DNA of 12,252 nucleotides from CAIVPM01 sp049242865 (GCA_049242865.1 JBMLOR010000210.1:1-12252), one strand, 5' to 3'. Shown: positions 1 to 7,548, counted from the first letter of the stretch. Made by a program: numbers and translations. Notes: generated by a model not told the origin, from the sequence alone.

Positions 1-1166
1 TACTTCGTAAATGGATATATACCACTAAACCAAGTGGTTCTATCTTTGATGCCTTCATAAAAAAAGAAGCATTCGCCTTTAAATCCAGCTGCTCTATTTG
101 CCTGAATCATTTGGGTTAAAAACGAATTATCAGCGGTATAAGTTCCACTTTTTAACAACACGCCAGGATAAAAAGGAACAGCACTGTTTTTGTAATAACT
201 TTTTTGTTGTGCAATTGTTCCGTTATATGCACTTATATCATACCTATAACATTGAGGAATAATGGCATCAACCCAACCACTATCAACCCATGTTGGCCAA
301 TCTTGCAAATATTCTTGCACTCCCCAAGGATATGGGCTAGGGCTCATAGTAAACTGAATGGTAGGTTTTATAGCTTTAACTTCTGTGCGTAAACGTTTTA
401 AAAAACTATTTAGCTTTTTTGCTCTCCAATTAACCCAACCACCATCAGCACTATTGGTAGGGGGTGCAACTCCATTTTCAGTTAAATACAAGTTCGAAGT
501 ATATGTATCGTAACCTCCAGTTGTAGGCATAGCAGGTAATCTATCATCACCTTGTACACCATCAACATTGTATTTTGTAGTTACTTCTTTAAACAAGTCA
601 ATCATAAATTGTTGAACTTCAGGATGCAATCCATTTAACCAGTCAAAACTATTTTTTACACATAATGCACCTCCGCTCACTCTTGCTGCCCAATGAGGTT
701 TAGCTGCTACAATAGCACCACCATTTGCACTATAACTACTAGCAAATCCATACTCAAACCAAGCATGCACTTTTATTCGTTGTGCATGAGCTTCTTCGAT
801 ACATTCTTGTAAAGGATCACGACCAGCAAAACGTTCAAGAATATTAACTCCAATTAAGTTTTGCATTACAGTACTAGGGTACATGGTTCTTTGGTTGTTG
901 TACACCACTACAAAAATGTTGTTTATGTTAGCTGCTTTACAAGTAGTTACCATATTTTTTATATTGTTTCTACTGTCTAAAGCAGTGCTAGCAGTTGTAG
1001 TTACCCAAACTCCACGCAAAGCATTTGAATCCCAAACAGGAGTTGGTGGTGGAGGTGGTGGAGGTGGTGGATTATTTGTACTGCCGGTGCTTTCTTTTTT
1101 ACAAGCAATTGAAAAAAAAGAAAATACCATTACAACGGCAAATACATAGTTTTTTATAGCAATCAT
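1..1166 (-). CDS. GHL10-family glycoside hydrolase lipoprotein (3' end cut by window edge)
   Basis: This gene reads leftward from an ATG at 1166-1164 and stays open for 388 codons to the window edge. The final two bases read TA, so the missing base may complete a TAA or TAG stop; the paralogue at 4213-5307 ends at the same place in alignment. Residues 1-22 form a lipoprotein signal (hydrophobic stretch, then FSIAC with Cys22 as lipidation site). A linker with nine consecutive prolines (33-41) follows, then a GHL10/DUF187 TIM barrel: RGVWVTT (51-57), VHAWFEYG (133-140), DGVQGDDR (202-209) and LQDWPTW (287-293). The E. coli relative DigH (YddW) cleaves peptidoglycan glycans lacking stem peptides; that is family knowledge, and the substrate here is inferred. 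It is probably an outer-membrane-anchored glycan hydrolase. It is divergent from the MFS gene. Family call is firm, substrate is not. Confidence 0.9.
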   Translation of the reverse strand, partial: MIAIKNYVFAVVMVFSFFSIACKKESTGSTNNPPPPPPPPPTPVWDSNALRGVWVTTTASTALDSRNNIKNMVTTCKAANINNIFVVVYNNQRTMYPSTVMQNLIGVNILERFAGRDPLQECIEEAHAQRIKVHAWFEYGFASSYSANGGAIVAAKPHWAARVSGGALCVKNSFDWLNGLHPEVQQFMIDLFKEVTTKYNVDGVQGDDRLPAMPTTGGYDTYTSNLYLTENGVAPPTNSADGGWVNWRAKKLNSFLKRLRTEVKAIKPTIQFTMSPSPYPWGVQEYLQDWPTWVDSGWVDAIIPQCYRYDISAYNGTIAQQKSYYKNSAVPFYPGVLLKSGTYTADNSFLTQMIQANRAAGFKGECFFFYEGIKDRTTWFSGIYPFTK

Positions 1167-1210
1167 TTTTATAAATTAATTTGTGTGAGTAATTCTTTGA
1201 TTTTTTTTAA

Positions 1211-1227
1211 GTGCTTTTTTAAAGCAC
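1211..1227. repeat. Perfect 7-bp inverted repeat in the divergent intergenic region
   Basis: GTGCTTT and AAAGCAC are separated by TTT. No T tract follows the stem on either strand (on the plus strand the T run lies before it), so it is not a standard terminator. It touches the possible -7 box of the leftward gene and covers the expected transcription start. It could be an operator or a 5' leader hairpin, but such short repeats can occur by chance in AT-rich DNA. Confidence 0.4.
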
Positions 1228-1234
1228 AAACTTA
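1227..1234 (-). promoter_or_regulatory. Possible Bacteroidota -7 box (TAAGTTTG) for the leftward GHL10 gene
   Basis: On the minus strand this 8-mer matches the Bacteroidota sigma -7 consensus TAnnTTTG exactly and lies about 60 nt upstream of the GHL10 start codon. The nearest TTTG on the same strand (1251-1248) is only 13 nt upstream, shorter than the usual -33 to -7 spacing, so only half of the promoter is supported. Confidence 0.35.
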
Positions 1235-1322
1235 ATTAAATAATTGTCAAAATTGCTAAAGTTTTTAAAATATTTTATTAAGATATGGTTTTTTAATTCA
1301 TATTTGTTACTCAATTAAATAC

Positions 1323-2609
1323 ATGACTAACGATAAAATAGCTAGTAAAAATCCTTTTACATGGATTCCTTCTACATGGTTTGCTATGGGTTTGCCAAAT
1401 TTGGTTTTGGGTGGAACATTAGTTTCCTTGATGTATAAAAGCATGGGATTTACTGATAGTGAAATTGCTTTTTGGACAGGAATCATCATTTTGCCTTGGA
1501 GTTTTAAACCATTATGGGGCCCATTTATGGAATTATACAAAACCAAAAAATATTACATCTATACTACTCAAATTTTGTGTGGGTTATTATTTGCTTTAGC
1601 AGCAGCAAGTTTGTATTTGCCCAATTTTTTTGCAATCAGTATAGTACTTTTTTTTCTTATTGCTTTTTTAGGTGCAACACAAGATATTGCAGCAGATGGC
1701 TTGTATTTAAATGAGTTAACCGAAAAACAACAAGCAAAATTTGTTGGTTGGCAAGGCACTTTTTACAATTTTGCAAAATTATTTTCTAACGGAGGAATGG
1801 TTTTTTTGGTTGGTATTTTGCTAACCACTATGGGCAGTGAAAAAGCTTGGAGTATTATTATGCTAATTTATGCAGGCGTTATGTTGCTTGTTGGTATATA
1901 CAATAAAAGGGCTTTGCCATCAACACAACAAGCAATTGCTTTAAGTAATTCAACACAAGTTTTTGCAACATTGAAAGATGTAATTATTAGCTTTTTTAGA
2001 AAGAAAAATATCTGGTGGGGTATTGTTTTTATCATGATGTATCGTTTTGCAGAAGGTCAAGCCATTAAAATAATGCCATTGTTTTTAAAAGCAACTAAAG
2101 AAAATGGAGGTTTGGGTTTACAAGAATCTACACTAGGAATGCTTACAGGAATTTATGGAACTATTGCCTTTGTTTTAGGTAGTTTGGTTGCTGGTTATAC
2201 AGTTTCAAAAAAGGGACTAAATCGTAAAAACTTACTCCTTTTATGTGCTTTTTTTAATTTGCCTTTTGCTACTTATGCATATTTAGCTATCTCACAAACT
2301 ACAAGTATTCCCATAATTGGGGCTTCCATTGCAATAGAGCATTTTGGGTATGGATTTGGTTTTATAGGTATAATATTATTTATTATGCAGCAAATTGCAC
2401 CAGGTAAATATCAAATGGCACACTACGCTTTTGGAAGTTCCATTACCTACTTTGGTTATACAGTTGCTTCTATGATTAGTGGATTTGTGAGTGACAGCTT
2501 AGGATATAAAAACTTTTTTATTTATGTATTGGTTGCAACAATTCCTGCATTTGTTGCAAGTGCTTTGGTGCCACTACATCAACAAGAAAATGCAAAATCA
2601 AATGATTAA
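1323..2609 (+). CDS. AmpG-like MFS transporter (muropeptide permease-type)
   Basis: This 428-residue polytopic protein has about twelve hydrophobic segments and no cleavable signal. AmpG/PAT-type features are visible: an opening helix with MGLPNLVLGG (22-31), the GATQDIAADG motif after helix 4 (117-126) corresponding to the ATQDIAxD signature of AmpG permeases, FAEGQAIKIMPLFL (242-255) opening the second half, and EHFGYGFG (339-346). E. coli AmpG imports GlcNAc-anhydroMurNAc muropeptides across the inner membrane. Bacteroidota have many AmpG-like paralogues whose substrates are untested, so the substrate is inferred from the neighbours, which are mostly cell-wall or amino-sugar enzymes. It is the first gene of the rightward run, and its stop overlaps the start of the next gene. 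The MFS and AmpG-like assignment is good; muropeptide specificity is moderate, and another glycan fragment is possible. Confidence 0.85.
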   Translation: MTNDKIASKNPFTWIPSTWFAMGLPNLVLGGTLVSLMYKSMGFTDSEIAFWTGIIILPWSFKPLWGPFMELYKTKKYYIYTTQILCGLLFALAAASLYLPNFFAISIVLFFLIAFLGATQDIAADGLYLNELTEKQQAKFVGWQGTFYNFAKLFSNGGMVFLVGILLTTMGSEKAWSIIMLIYAGVMLLVGIYNKRALPSTQQAIALSNSTQVFATLKDVIISFFRKKNIWWGIVFIMMYRFAEGQAIKIMPLFLKATKENGGLGLQESTLGMLTGIYGTIAFVLGSLVAGYTVSKKGLNRKNLLLLCAFFNLPFATYAYLAISQTTSIPIIGASIAIEHFGYGFGFIGIILFIMQQIAPGKYQMAHYAFGSSITYFGYTVASMISGFVSDSLGYKNFFIYVLVATIPAFVASALVPLHQQENAKSND

Positions 2610-3282
2610 AAAATTAGTGTATTCTATTTGTGTAGTAGTTGCTGCTTTAAATAGTACTGTTTTTGCACAACAAAAAATAGACTCATCATTTCATTTTTAC
2701 TATTACGATCAAAAGTTATCCATGTTTGATGCAATGGAAACTTCTGAAAATTGTATAGTTTGGTTAGGCGATAGTATTACTGATGGTGGTGAATGGAGTG
2801 AGTTATTTAAAAATAAAAAAACTGCCAACAGAGGTATAAGTAGCGATGTAACTTATGGAGTGTTAAATAGATTGTATAACATAAAAAAGTTAAAACCATT
2901 AAAAGTATTTGTGATGATAGGAATAAACGATATTGCTCGAAATATTCCAGATAGTTTTATTGTAAATAACTATAAAAGAATTATTGATTATTTTAAATTA
3001 CACCTACCAAAAACAAAATTGTACATGCAAAGCTTATTGCCTACAAATAATACTTTTACCAATTTTAAAAATCATCAAAATAAAACCGAACACATACTTT
3101 TTGTAAATAATGAATTAAAAAAATTATGTAATGAAAAGCAAGTAACCTATGTGAATTTGTATGATGAATTTTTAGATGATGAAGGAAAACTTCATAAAAA
3201 ATTTACCAACGATGGTTTACATTTAATTGGTGAAGGCTATTTACATTGGAAAAATATTTTGCTTAAAAGAAATTATTTATAA
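2602..3282 (+). CDS. Exported SGNH/GDSL-type esterase
   Basis: This 226-residue protein is a secreted SGNH hydrolase. I chose the ATG at 2602, which overlaps the MFS stop in ATGATTAA, because it gives a clean signal peptide (MIKK, hydrophobic core, cut near FA-QQ at residue 22). An ATG at 2590 adds only MQNQ and is also possible; the farther one at 2524 lies deep in the MFS gene. All four SGNH blocks are present: GDSIT with nucleophile Ser58, NRGISSD with Gly78, GIND with Asn109, and DGLH with Asp204 and His207. The closest known style is the PAF-acetylhydrolase/GDSL-lipase group, which removes acyl or acetyl groups from sugars or lipids. Beside GHL10 and YkuD genes, a de-O-acetylase acting on cell-wall glycan is plausible but unproven. 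The next gene starts immediately after its stop codon. Confidence 0.88.
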   Translation: MIKKLVYSICVVVAALNSTVFAQQKIDSSFHFYYYDQKLSMFDAMETSENCIVWLGDSITDGGEWSELFKNKKTANRGISSDVTYGVLNRLYNIKKLKPLKVFVMIGINDIARNIPDSFIVNNYKRIIDYFKLHLPKTKLYMQSLLPTNNTFTNFKNHQNKTEHILFVNNELKKLCNEKQVTYVNLYDEFLDDEGKLHKKFTNDGLHLIGEGYLHWKNILLKRNYL

Positions 3283-4206
3283 ATGCAAATTACCGGAACA
3301 TTTATCGACGAAATAAGTCACGATATTCCACATCAAAATTGGAGTGCTACTGAATGGGAACAAGATTTTATTCATATGAAAAATATGGGTATTGATACTG
3401 TGATTCTTATTCGTAGTGGTTATAGAAGATTTATAACTTATCCTTCAAAATATTTAATTACTAAAGGCTGCTACAAACCACCTATAGATTTGGTTGAATT
3501 GTTTTTGCAATTGGCAGATAAGTATAATATGAATTTTTATTTTGGATTATACGATAGTGGTGAATATTGGGATACAGGAAATATGCAAGTAGAAATTGTG
3601 CACAATCAATTTGTTATTGATGAAGTTTGGAAACAATATGGCCATCATCCATCGTTTAAAGGTTGGTATTTAAGTATGGAAATTAGCAGAAAAACAAAAG
3701 GTGCAATCGAAGCTTTTAGTAGTTTAGGCAAGCAGTGTAAATCAGTGAGCAATAATTTGCCAACTTTTATTTCGCCATGGATTGATGGTAAAAAAAGTGT
3801 TCTTGCAGCTTCATCAAGCTTACAAAAAGAAAATGTAGTAAGCTTACAAGAACATGAAAAAGAGTGGGCAGAAATTTTTGATGGTATTCACAAAAGTGTT
3901 GATGCAGTTGCTTTTCAGGATGGGCATGTTGATTATCATGAATTGATAGATTATTTAACTATAAATAAAAATTTAGCAAATAGATATGGTTTAAAGGCCT
4001 GGACAAATTGTGAAAGTTTTGATAGAGATATGCCCATAAAATTTTTGCCTATAAAGTTCGAAAAAATGAAATTAAAATTAGATGCTGCAAAAAAATGTGG
4101 CTACGACAAAGCAATCACTTTTGAGTTTAGTCATTTTATGAGTCCACAAAGTATGTATGGAAGTGCAAAACATTTGTACAATAGATATTGTGAAACATAT
4201 TTATAA
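3283..4206 (+). CDS. DUF4434-type TIM-barrel protein, putative cytoplasmic glycoside hydrolase
   Basis: This 307-residue protein resembles the DUF4434 family, regarded as a likely glycoside hydrolase-fold group without settled activity. Typical features are the ITGTFIDEI opening (3-11), WEQDFIHMKNMGIDTVI in the first helix and strand (25-41), GWYLSMEIS with Glu133 at a strand end, and a C-terminal TFEFSHFMSP with Glu281. Two acidic residues at barrel strand ends suit a retaining hydrolase, though this is inference. There is no signal peptide or lipobox, unlike the genes on both sides, so it probably acts in the cytoplasm. It starts one base after the SGNH stop and ends 6 nt before the GHL10 start, which implies co-translation. 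One reading is that it processes the sugar imported by the MFS permease. Fold and family are fairly sure; the reaction is unknown. Confidence 0.8.
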   Translation: MQITGTFIDEISHDIPHQNWSATEWEQDFIHMKNMGIDTVILIRSGYRRFITYPSKYLITKGCYKPPIDLVELFLQLADKYNMNFYFGLYDSGEYWDTGNMQVEIVHNQFVIDEVWKQYGHHPSFKGWYLSMEISRKTKGAIEAFSSLGKQCKSVSNNLPTFISPWIDGKKSVLAASSSLQKENVVSLQEHEKEWAEIFDGIHKSVDAVAFQDGHVDYHELIDYLTINKNLANRYGLKAWTNCESFDRDMPIKFLPIKFEKMKLKLDAAKKCGYDKAITFEFSHFMSPQSMYGSAKHLYNRYCETYL

Positions 4207-4212
4207 TTTATT

Positions 4213-5307
4213 ATGATAAAGAAAACTATAAGCTACATTTTAAGTCTTTTTTTTGTTGGGGTAATCTTTGCCCAAAAAAATAATTACAATGATACTATTA
4301 GAGGAACTTGGATAACTAATGTAGCTAGTGATGTTTTGCTAAATAAAACCAATATTGTAAAAGCAGTAAATCAGTGTAAAAAAAATAAGCTCAATCATAT
4401 TTTTGTTGTGGTTTGGAACAATGGAGTAACCATGTATCCTAGTAAAGTTGTGGAAAAATACATCGGTGTAAAGCAATCTAATCGGTATAAAAATTTTGAT
4501 CCAATTGCTTGTATTATTAGCGAAGCCCACAAACAACAAATAAAAGTACATGCTTGGTTTGAATTTGGATTTTCATTTGGATATAAAGATACTTTAGGTA
4601 AATGGGCTCAAAAATATCCCCATTGGATTGGTAGAAAACGCAATGGAGAAATGCTTAATAAAAATGGATTTTATTGGTGGAATGCACTCCATCCAGAGCC
4701 TCAAAAATTTTTAACTGAGCTAGTGAGCGAAGTTGTTAATAAATATGATATTGATGGTGTACAAGGTGATGATAGAATGCCAGCAAATCCTAGTGAGGGT
4801 GGCTATGATGCATTTAGTTTACAACTTTATTTCAATGAGCACAATGGTAAGCAACCACCTGTAAACGCAAAGGATACTGCGTTTGTAAACTGGAAAGCAA
4901 ATAAGTTAAATCTATTCGCTAAAAACTTATATGCCAAAGTAAAAACTTTAAAGCCAAATTGCTTAGTAACTTGGGCTCCAAGTATTTATCCTTGGTGCAA
5001 ACAAGAGTATCTACAAGATTGGCCCATTTGGTTGCAAGATGGCTATGCCGATTATATAATACCTCAACTTTATAGATACAAAATTGATGCTTATGAAAAA
5101 GTTTTGGTTGAGTTGAACAATACTATTCCTTCAAAATTTAAACATAAAGTATTTCCGGGAATTCTTACATCTTTAGGAGATGGATATCAAAGTACATCAT
5201 CATTAACACAACAAATGATTGAATTAAATAGAAAGTATGGATTTGCTGGCGAAGTCTTTTTTTACTACGAAACTTTAAATCGTTTAAAAGATAATATTTA
5301 TAAATAA
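4213..5307 (+). CDS. GHL10-family glycoside hydrolase, exported soluble form
   Basis: This 364-residue protein has a cleavable signal peptide (MIKK, core, VIFA-QK, cut after Ala20) followed almost directly by the GHL10/DUF187 barrel: RGTWITN (30-36), VHAWFEFG (112-119), DGVQGDDR (181-188), EYLQDWPIW (265-273) and IIPQLYRY (282-289). It aligns end to end with the leftward lipoprotein at the window start but has no lipid anchor or proline linker, so it should be free in the periplasm or secreted. Asp186 and Asp187 at the end of a barrel strand are catalytic candidates. DigH of E. coli, from the same family, cuts denuded peptidoglycan strands; equivalent chemistry here is inferred. Spacing is 6 nt from DUF4434 and 37 nt to the NAGPA gene. 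The alternative is action on another amino-sugar polymer. Confidence 0.9.
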   Translation: MIKKTISYILSLFFVGVIFAQKNNYNDTIRGTWITNVASDVLLNKTNIVKAVNQCKKNKLNHIFVVVWNNGVTMYPSKVVEKYIGVKQSNRYKNFDPIACIISEAHKQQIKVHAWFEFGFSFGYKDTLGKWAQKYPHWIGRKRNGEMLNKNGFYWWNALHPEPQKFLTELVSEVVNKYDIDGVQGDDRMPANPSEGGYDAFSLQLYFNEHNGKQPPVNAKDTAFVNWKANKLNLFAKNLYAKVKTLKPNCLVTWAPSIYPWCKQEYLQDWPIWLQDGYADYIIPQLYRYKIDAYEKVLVELNNTIPSKFKHKVFPGILTSLGDGYQSTSSLTQQMIELNRKYGFAGEVFFYYETLNRLKDNIYK

Positions 5308-5344
5308 CTAGTAAAAAACTTTTAAATAAAATAATAAGAAACTT

Positions 5345-6373
5345 ATGAAAAGATTAGTATTTATATACGTTGCTATCGTTGCAACTACATTTATTGCTTG
5401 CACAAAAAGTGCAACACCTTCAACAACAAATCCTACTCCTCCACCAACGCCACCTCCTACACCAACAATAACACCAATTATTAGTTTGCCTAATAGTTGG
5501 TACTATTCATCAACATTAAATACTAATTTGCCAACTGGTATGCAGGTATTTACATTCGATTCAACTTTTTCTGGTAGAAGAACAAAAGCATTTTGCTTAG
5601 CTTTTAATCCCAAATTAAATACCATTGATTTTAAACCTGTGTTATCTGCAACAGCAAAAACACCATCAAGTTTTTATGCAGATGAAAGTGGAGTTGTGTA
5701 CGCTGCAATAAATGGGGGTTTTTTTGGTAGCAATCAGTCATTTAGCTTAGTAGAGTATAATAATGTTGTAAGTAGTGCTAATATAAAAGCTTTAACTAGG
5801 GTTTTTAATGGCAGCAATACTTCTTATTATCCTACAAGAGCAGCCTTTGGAATTGATGCAAGTGGCAACGCCAATGCAGCTTGGATTTATAATACTTCAA
5901 GCGATAATCAAACCATTTATAGTTATCCTGCACCAAGCCCAAATATGTTAAATGTTGCTCCACAACCCGTGCCTTCTGCAAGTTTTCCTGTGGGTGGTAG
6001 TTTATGGAATATGACGAGTGCAATTGGTGGTTCACCAATGCTAGTAAAAAATAGTTCTATTAATATCACAGATGCTGAAGAATTGATTAGTATTAATAAT
6101 ACAACAAGCAGACCAAGAACAGCCATTGGGCATACAGCAAACGGAATGGTGGTTATTGTTGCCATTGAGGGCGATAATACAGCAGCGGGTATTGCAGGGC
6201 TGAATTTAAATGAAACTGCTACTTTGATGCAAAGTTTTGGTTGTACTAATGCTATCAACTTAGATGGTGGAGGCAGCACAAGTATGGTTATTAAAGGAGT
6301 GCTTACTGTTCGTCCTGGTGATAGTGGTGTTGAACGCCCTGTTCAAAGTGCTATTATTTTAAAACAAAAATAG
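5345..6373 (+). CDS. Phosphodiester glycosidase (NAGPA/DUF2233-like) lipoprotein
   Basis: This 342-residue lipoprotein has a signal ending FIAC with lipidated Cys19, then a Thr/Pro-rich linker (about 23-44) like that of the GHL10 lipoprotein. The catalytic region carries the NAGPA signature: INGGFFG (122-128), GGSPMLV (228-234), SRPRTAIG (255-262) and NLDGGGSTSM (305-314). The human enzyme removes GlcNAc from GlcNAc-phosphodiester groups on mannose-6-phosphate tags. Bacterial members are believed to act on sugar-1-phosphodiester bonds, mostly without known substrates. It is probably anchored in the outer membrane. It is translated just before the YkuD gene (2 nt apart) and follows GHL10, which suggests joint action on a glycan bearing sugar-phosphate links; that substrate is inferred. 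The family call is strong because all signature blocks are intact. Confidence 0.9.
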   Translation: MKRLVFIYVAIVATTFIACTKSATPSTTNPTPPPTPPPTPTITPIISLPNSWYYSSTLNTNLPTGMQVFTFDSTFSGRRTKAFCLAFNPKLNTIDFKPVLSATAKTPSSFYADESGVVYAAINGGFFGSNQSFSLVEYNNVVSSANIKALTRVFNGSNTSYYPTRAAFGIDASGNANAAWIYNTSSDNQTIYSYPAPSPNMLNVAPQPVPSASFPVGGSLWNMTSAIGGSPMLVKNSSINITDAEELISINNTTSRPRTAIGHTANGMVVIVAIEGDNTAAGIAGLNLNETATLMQSFGCTNAINLDGGGSTSMVIKGVLTVRPGDSGVERPVQSAIILKQK

Positions 6374-6375
6374 AA

Positions 6376-7548
6376 ATGGCATTATTTACAAGATTATTAT
6401 TTCTCTTTACTTTTAATTGTGTATTGATAATTCATGGGAGTGCACAATCTTCAGTATTTGAGTTTGCATCAAAATCGAGTAGAGATTCACTTACTATTCA
6501 ACTTAAAAATGATATTGAATTAAGTTTAAAATTACCATTTACGGATAGATATTTCATCAAACACAAGGGGGCTTATTGGGCTATGCAATTAATGTTGTAC
6601 AAGCCAAATGGTTTTGAAAAATCTATTCCAAGTTACATTGTGCAACTCCCAAAAACACCTGCCTATTTTCAGTATAGTTTTTTAGAAATGTTGTACACTT
6701 TATATCCAAAATCTTTTGCAAAACAGCTAGAGATGGTTTGGACTAGTTTGGGTTCAAGTAAAATTAAAACACTAGCTTTAGAATATTTAATAAATGCAGG
6801 AATTGCACCAACCAAAAATTTAAGCCAAGAACTTGTGCAATCGTTACATTACAAATGCTATAGGCAAAAGCATTTTAATAAATTATTTACACCATTGCCC
6901 ACTGTTAAACAAGTTTTAGAAAGTAAAATTTTTGAAAATGAAGACATCATTGTTAGTTTTCAATATGCCGATAGAAATAAGCCAGGCTTTGCTATGGTGA
7001 GGCTTGCTGATGGAACTTGGATGAAAGATAGTAAAGGAAATCATCTTCAATTCAAACAGCTAGCTCGCTCCATAAGTAACTTGCCATATTACTTAACCAA
7101 CGGAAATACCCCACAAGGTTTGTATAAAATTGTAGGTGTAGATACTAGTGATAATGAATTTATTGGACCAACTACCAATATACAAATAAGATTACCATTT
7201 GAAGAAGAAGATAAGTCTGTTTACTTTGGAAACGATACCAACTATTATGAAGCATACAACAAAATGCTTGGTCGTTTAAATAAATACACTGGCTTACAAG
7301 AAGCATTTATTGCAGGACAATTAGGGCGTTCCGAGATTATTGCTCATGGAACAACTATAAATCCTAACTATTATAAAGGCAAGCGTTATTATCCATGTAC
7401 ACCTAGTTTGGGTTGTTTGTGCACTCCTGAAATTTGGGATAATTCAGGGAAGTTGGTGCAAAGCGATTTAGTTAAATTAACCAATCTTATTTTAAATAAA
7501 ACTATTAATCCAAGTTGGTTATTGGTAGTAAACATTGCTGGCAAATAA
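6376..7548 (+). CDS. Exported YkuD-domain (L,D-transpeptidase-like) protein
   Basis: This 390-residue protein starts with a signal peptide (hydrophobic 6-19, cut near GSAQ at 21-24). A mainly helical region follows (about 30-190), then a YkuD-like domain (about 190-388) with YYLTNGNTPQGLYKI (238-252), the usual Tx(P)xGxY entry, HGT at 324-326, and SLGCLC at 344-349. In L,D-transpeptidases the equivalent HG...SxGCxR contains the catalytic His and Cys, so His324 and Cys347 are the expected pair. Two departures stand out: His and Cys are 23 residues apart, longer than the roughly 16-18 of typical members, and Cys349 sits where Arg or Asn is usual. It may cross-link, trim or anchor peptidoglycan stems, or be a divergent peptidase. 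It begins 2 nt after the NAGPA stop. The fold is fairly sure, the activity open. Confidence 0.72.
   Translation: MALFTRLLFLFTFNCVLIIHGSAQSSVFEFASKSSRDSLTIQLKNDIELSLKLPFTDRYFIKHKGAYWAMQLMLYKPNGFEKSIPSYIVQLPKTPAYFQYSFLEMLYTLYPKSFAKQLEMVWTSLGSSKIKTLALEYLINAGIAPTKNLSQELVQSLHYKCYRQKHFNKLFTPLPTVKQVLESKIFENEDIIVSFQYADRNKPGFAMVRLADGTWMKDSKGNHLQFKQLARSISNLPYYLTNGNTPQGLYKIVGVDTSDNEFIGPTTNIQIRLPFEEEDKSVYFGNDTNYYEAYNKMLGRLNKYTGLQEAFIAGQLGRSEIIAHGTTINPNYYKGKRYYPCTPSLGCLCTPEIWDNSGKLVQSDLVKLTNLILNKTINPSWLLVVNIAGK

Noticed and set aside
204..392. Rightward 62-codon open frame
   Set aside because: It lies antisense within the GHL10 lipoprotein frame and shows no recognisable protein features.
1041..1070. GGT/GGA triplet run as a microsatellite or phase-variable tract
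   Set aside because: It encodes the proline spacer with mixed CCA and CCT codons and a 3-base unit; length changes would not shift the frame.
883..1149. Rightward open frame coding for a glycine-run protein
   Set aside because: It is antisense to the GHL10 lipoprotein; the glycine run is the reverse of the proline linker.
1299..1306. CATATTTG as a -7 box for the MFS gene
   Set aside because: The first base departs from TAnnTTTG and no TTTG is found at the right distance upstream, so it is not good enough to report.
2524..2601. Longer N-terminus for the SGNH esterase from the ATG at 2524
   Set aside because: It would extend the protein far into the MFS coding region and bury the signal peptide behind 26 extra residues.
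5923..6279. Leftward 118-codon open frame inside the NAGPA gene
   Set aside because: The NAGPA frame has all family motifs on the opposite strand; this frame has none and no independent context.
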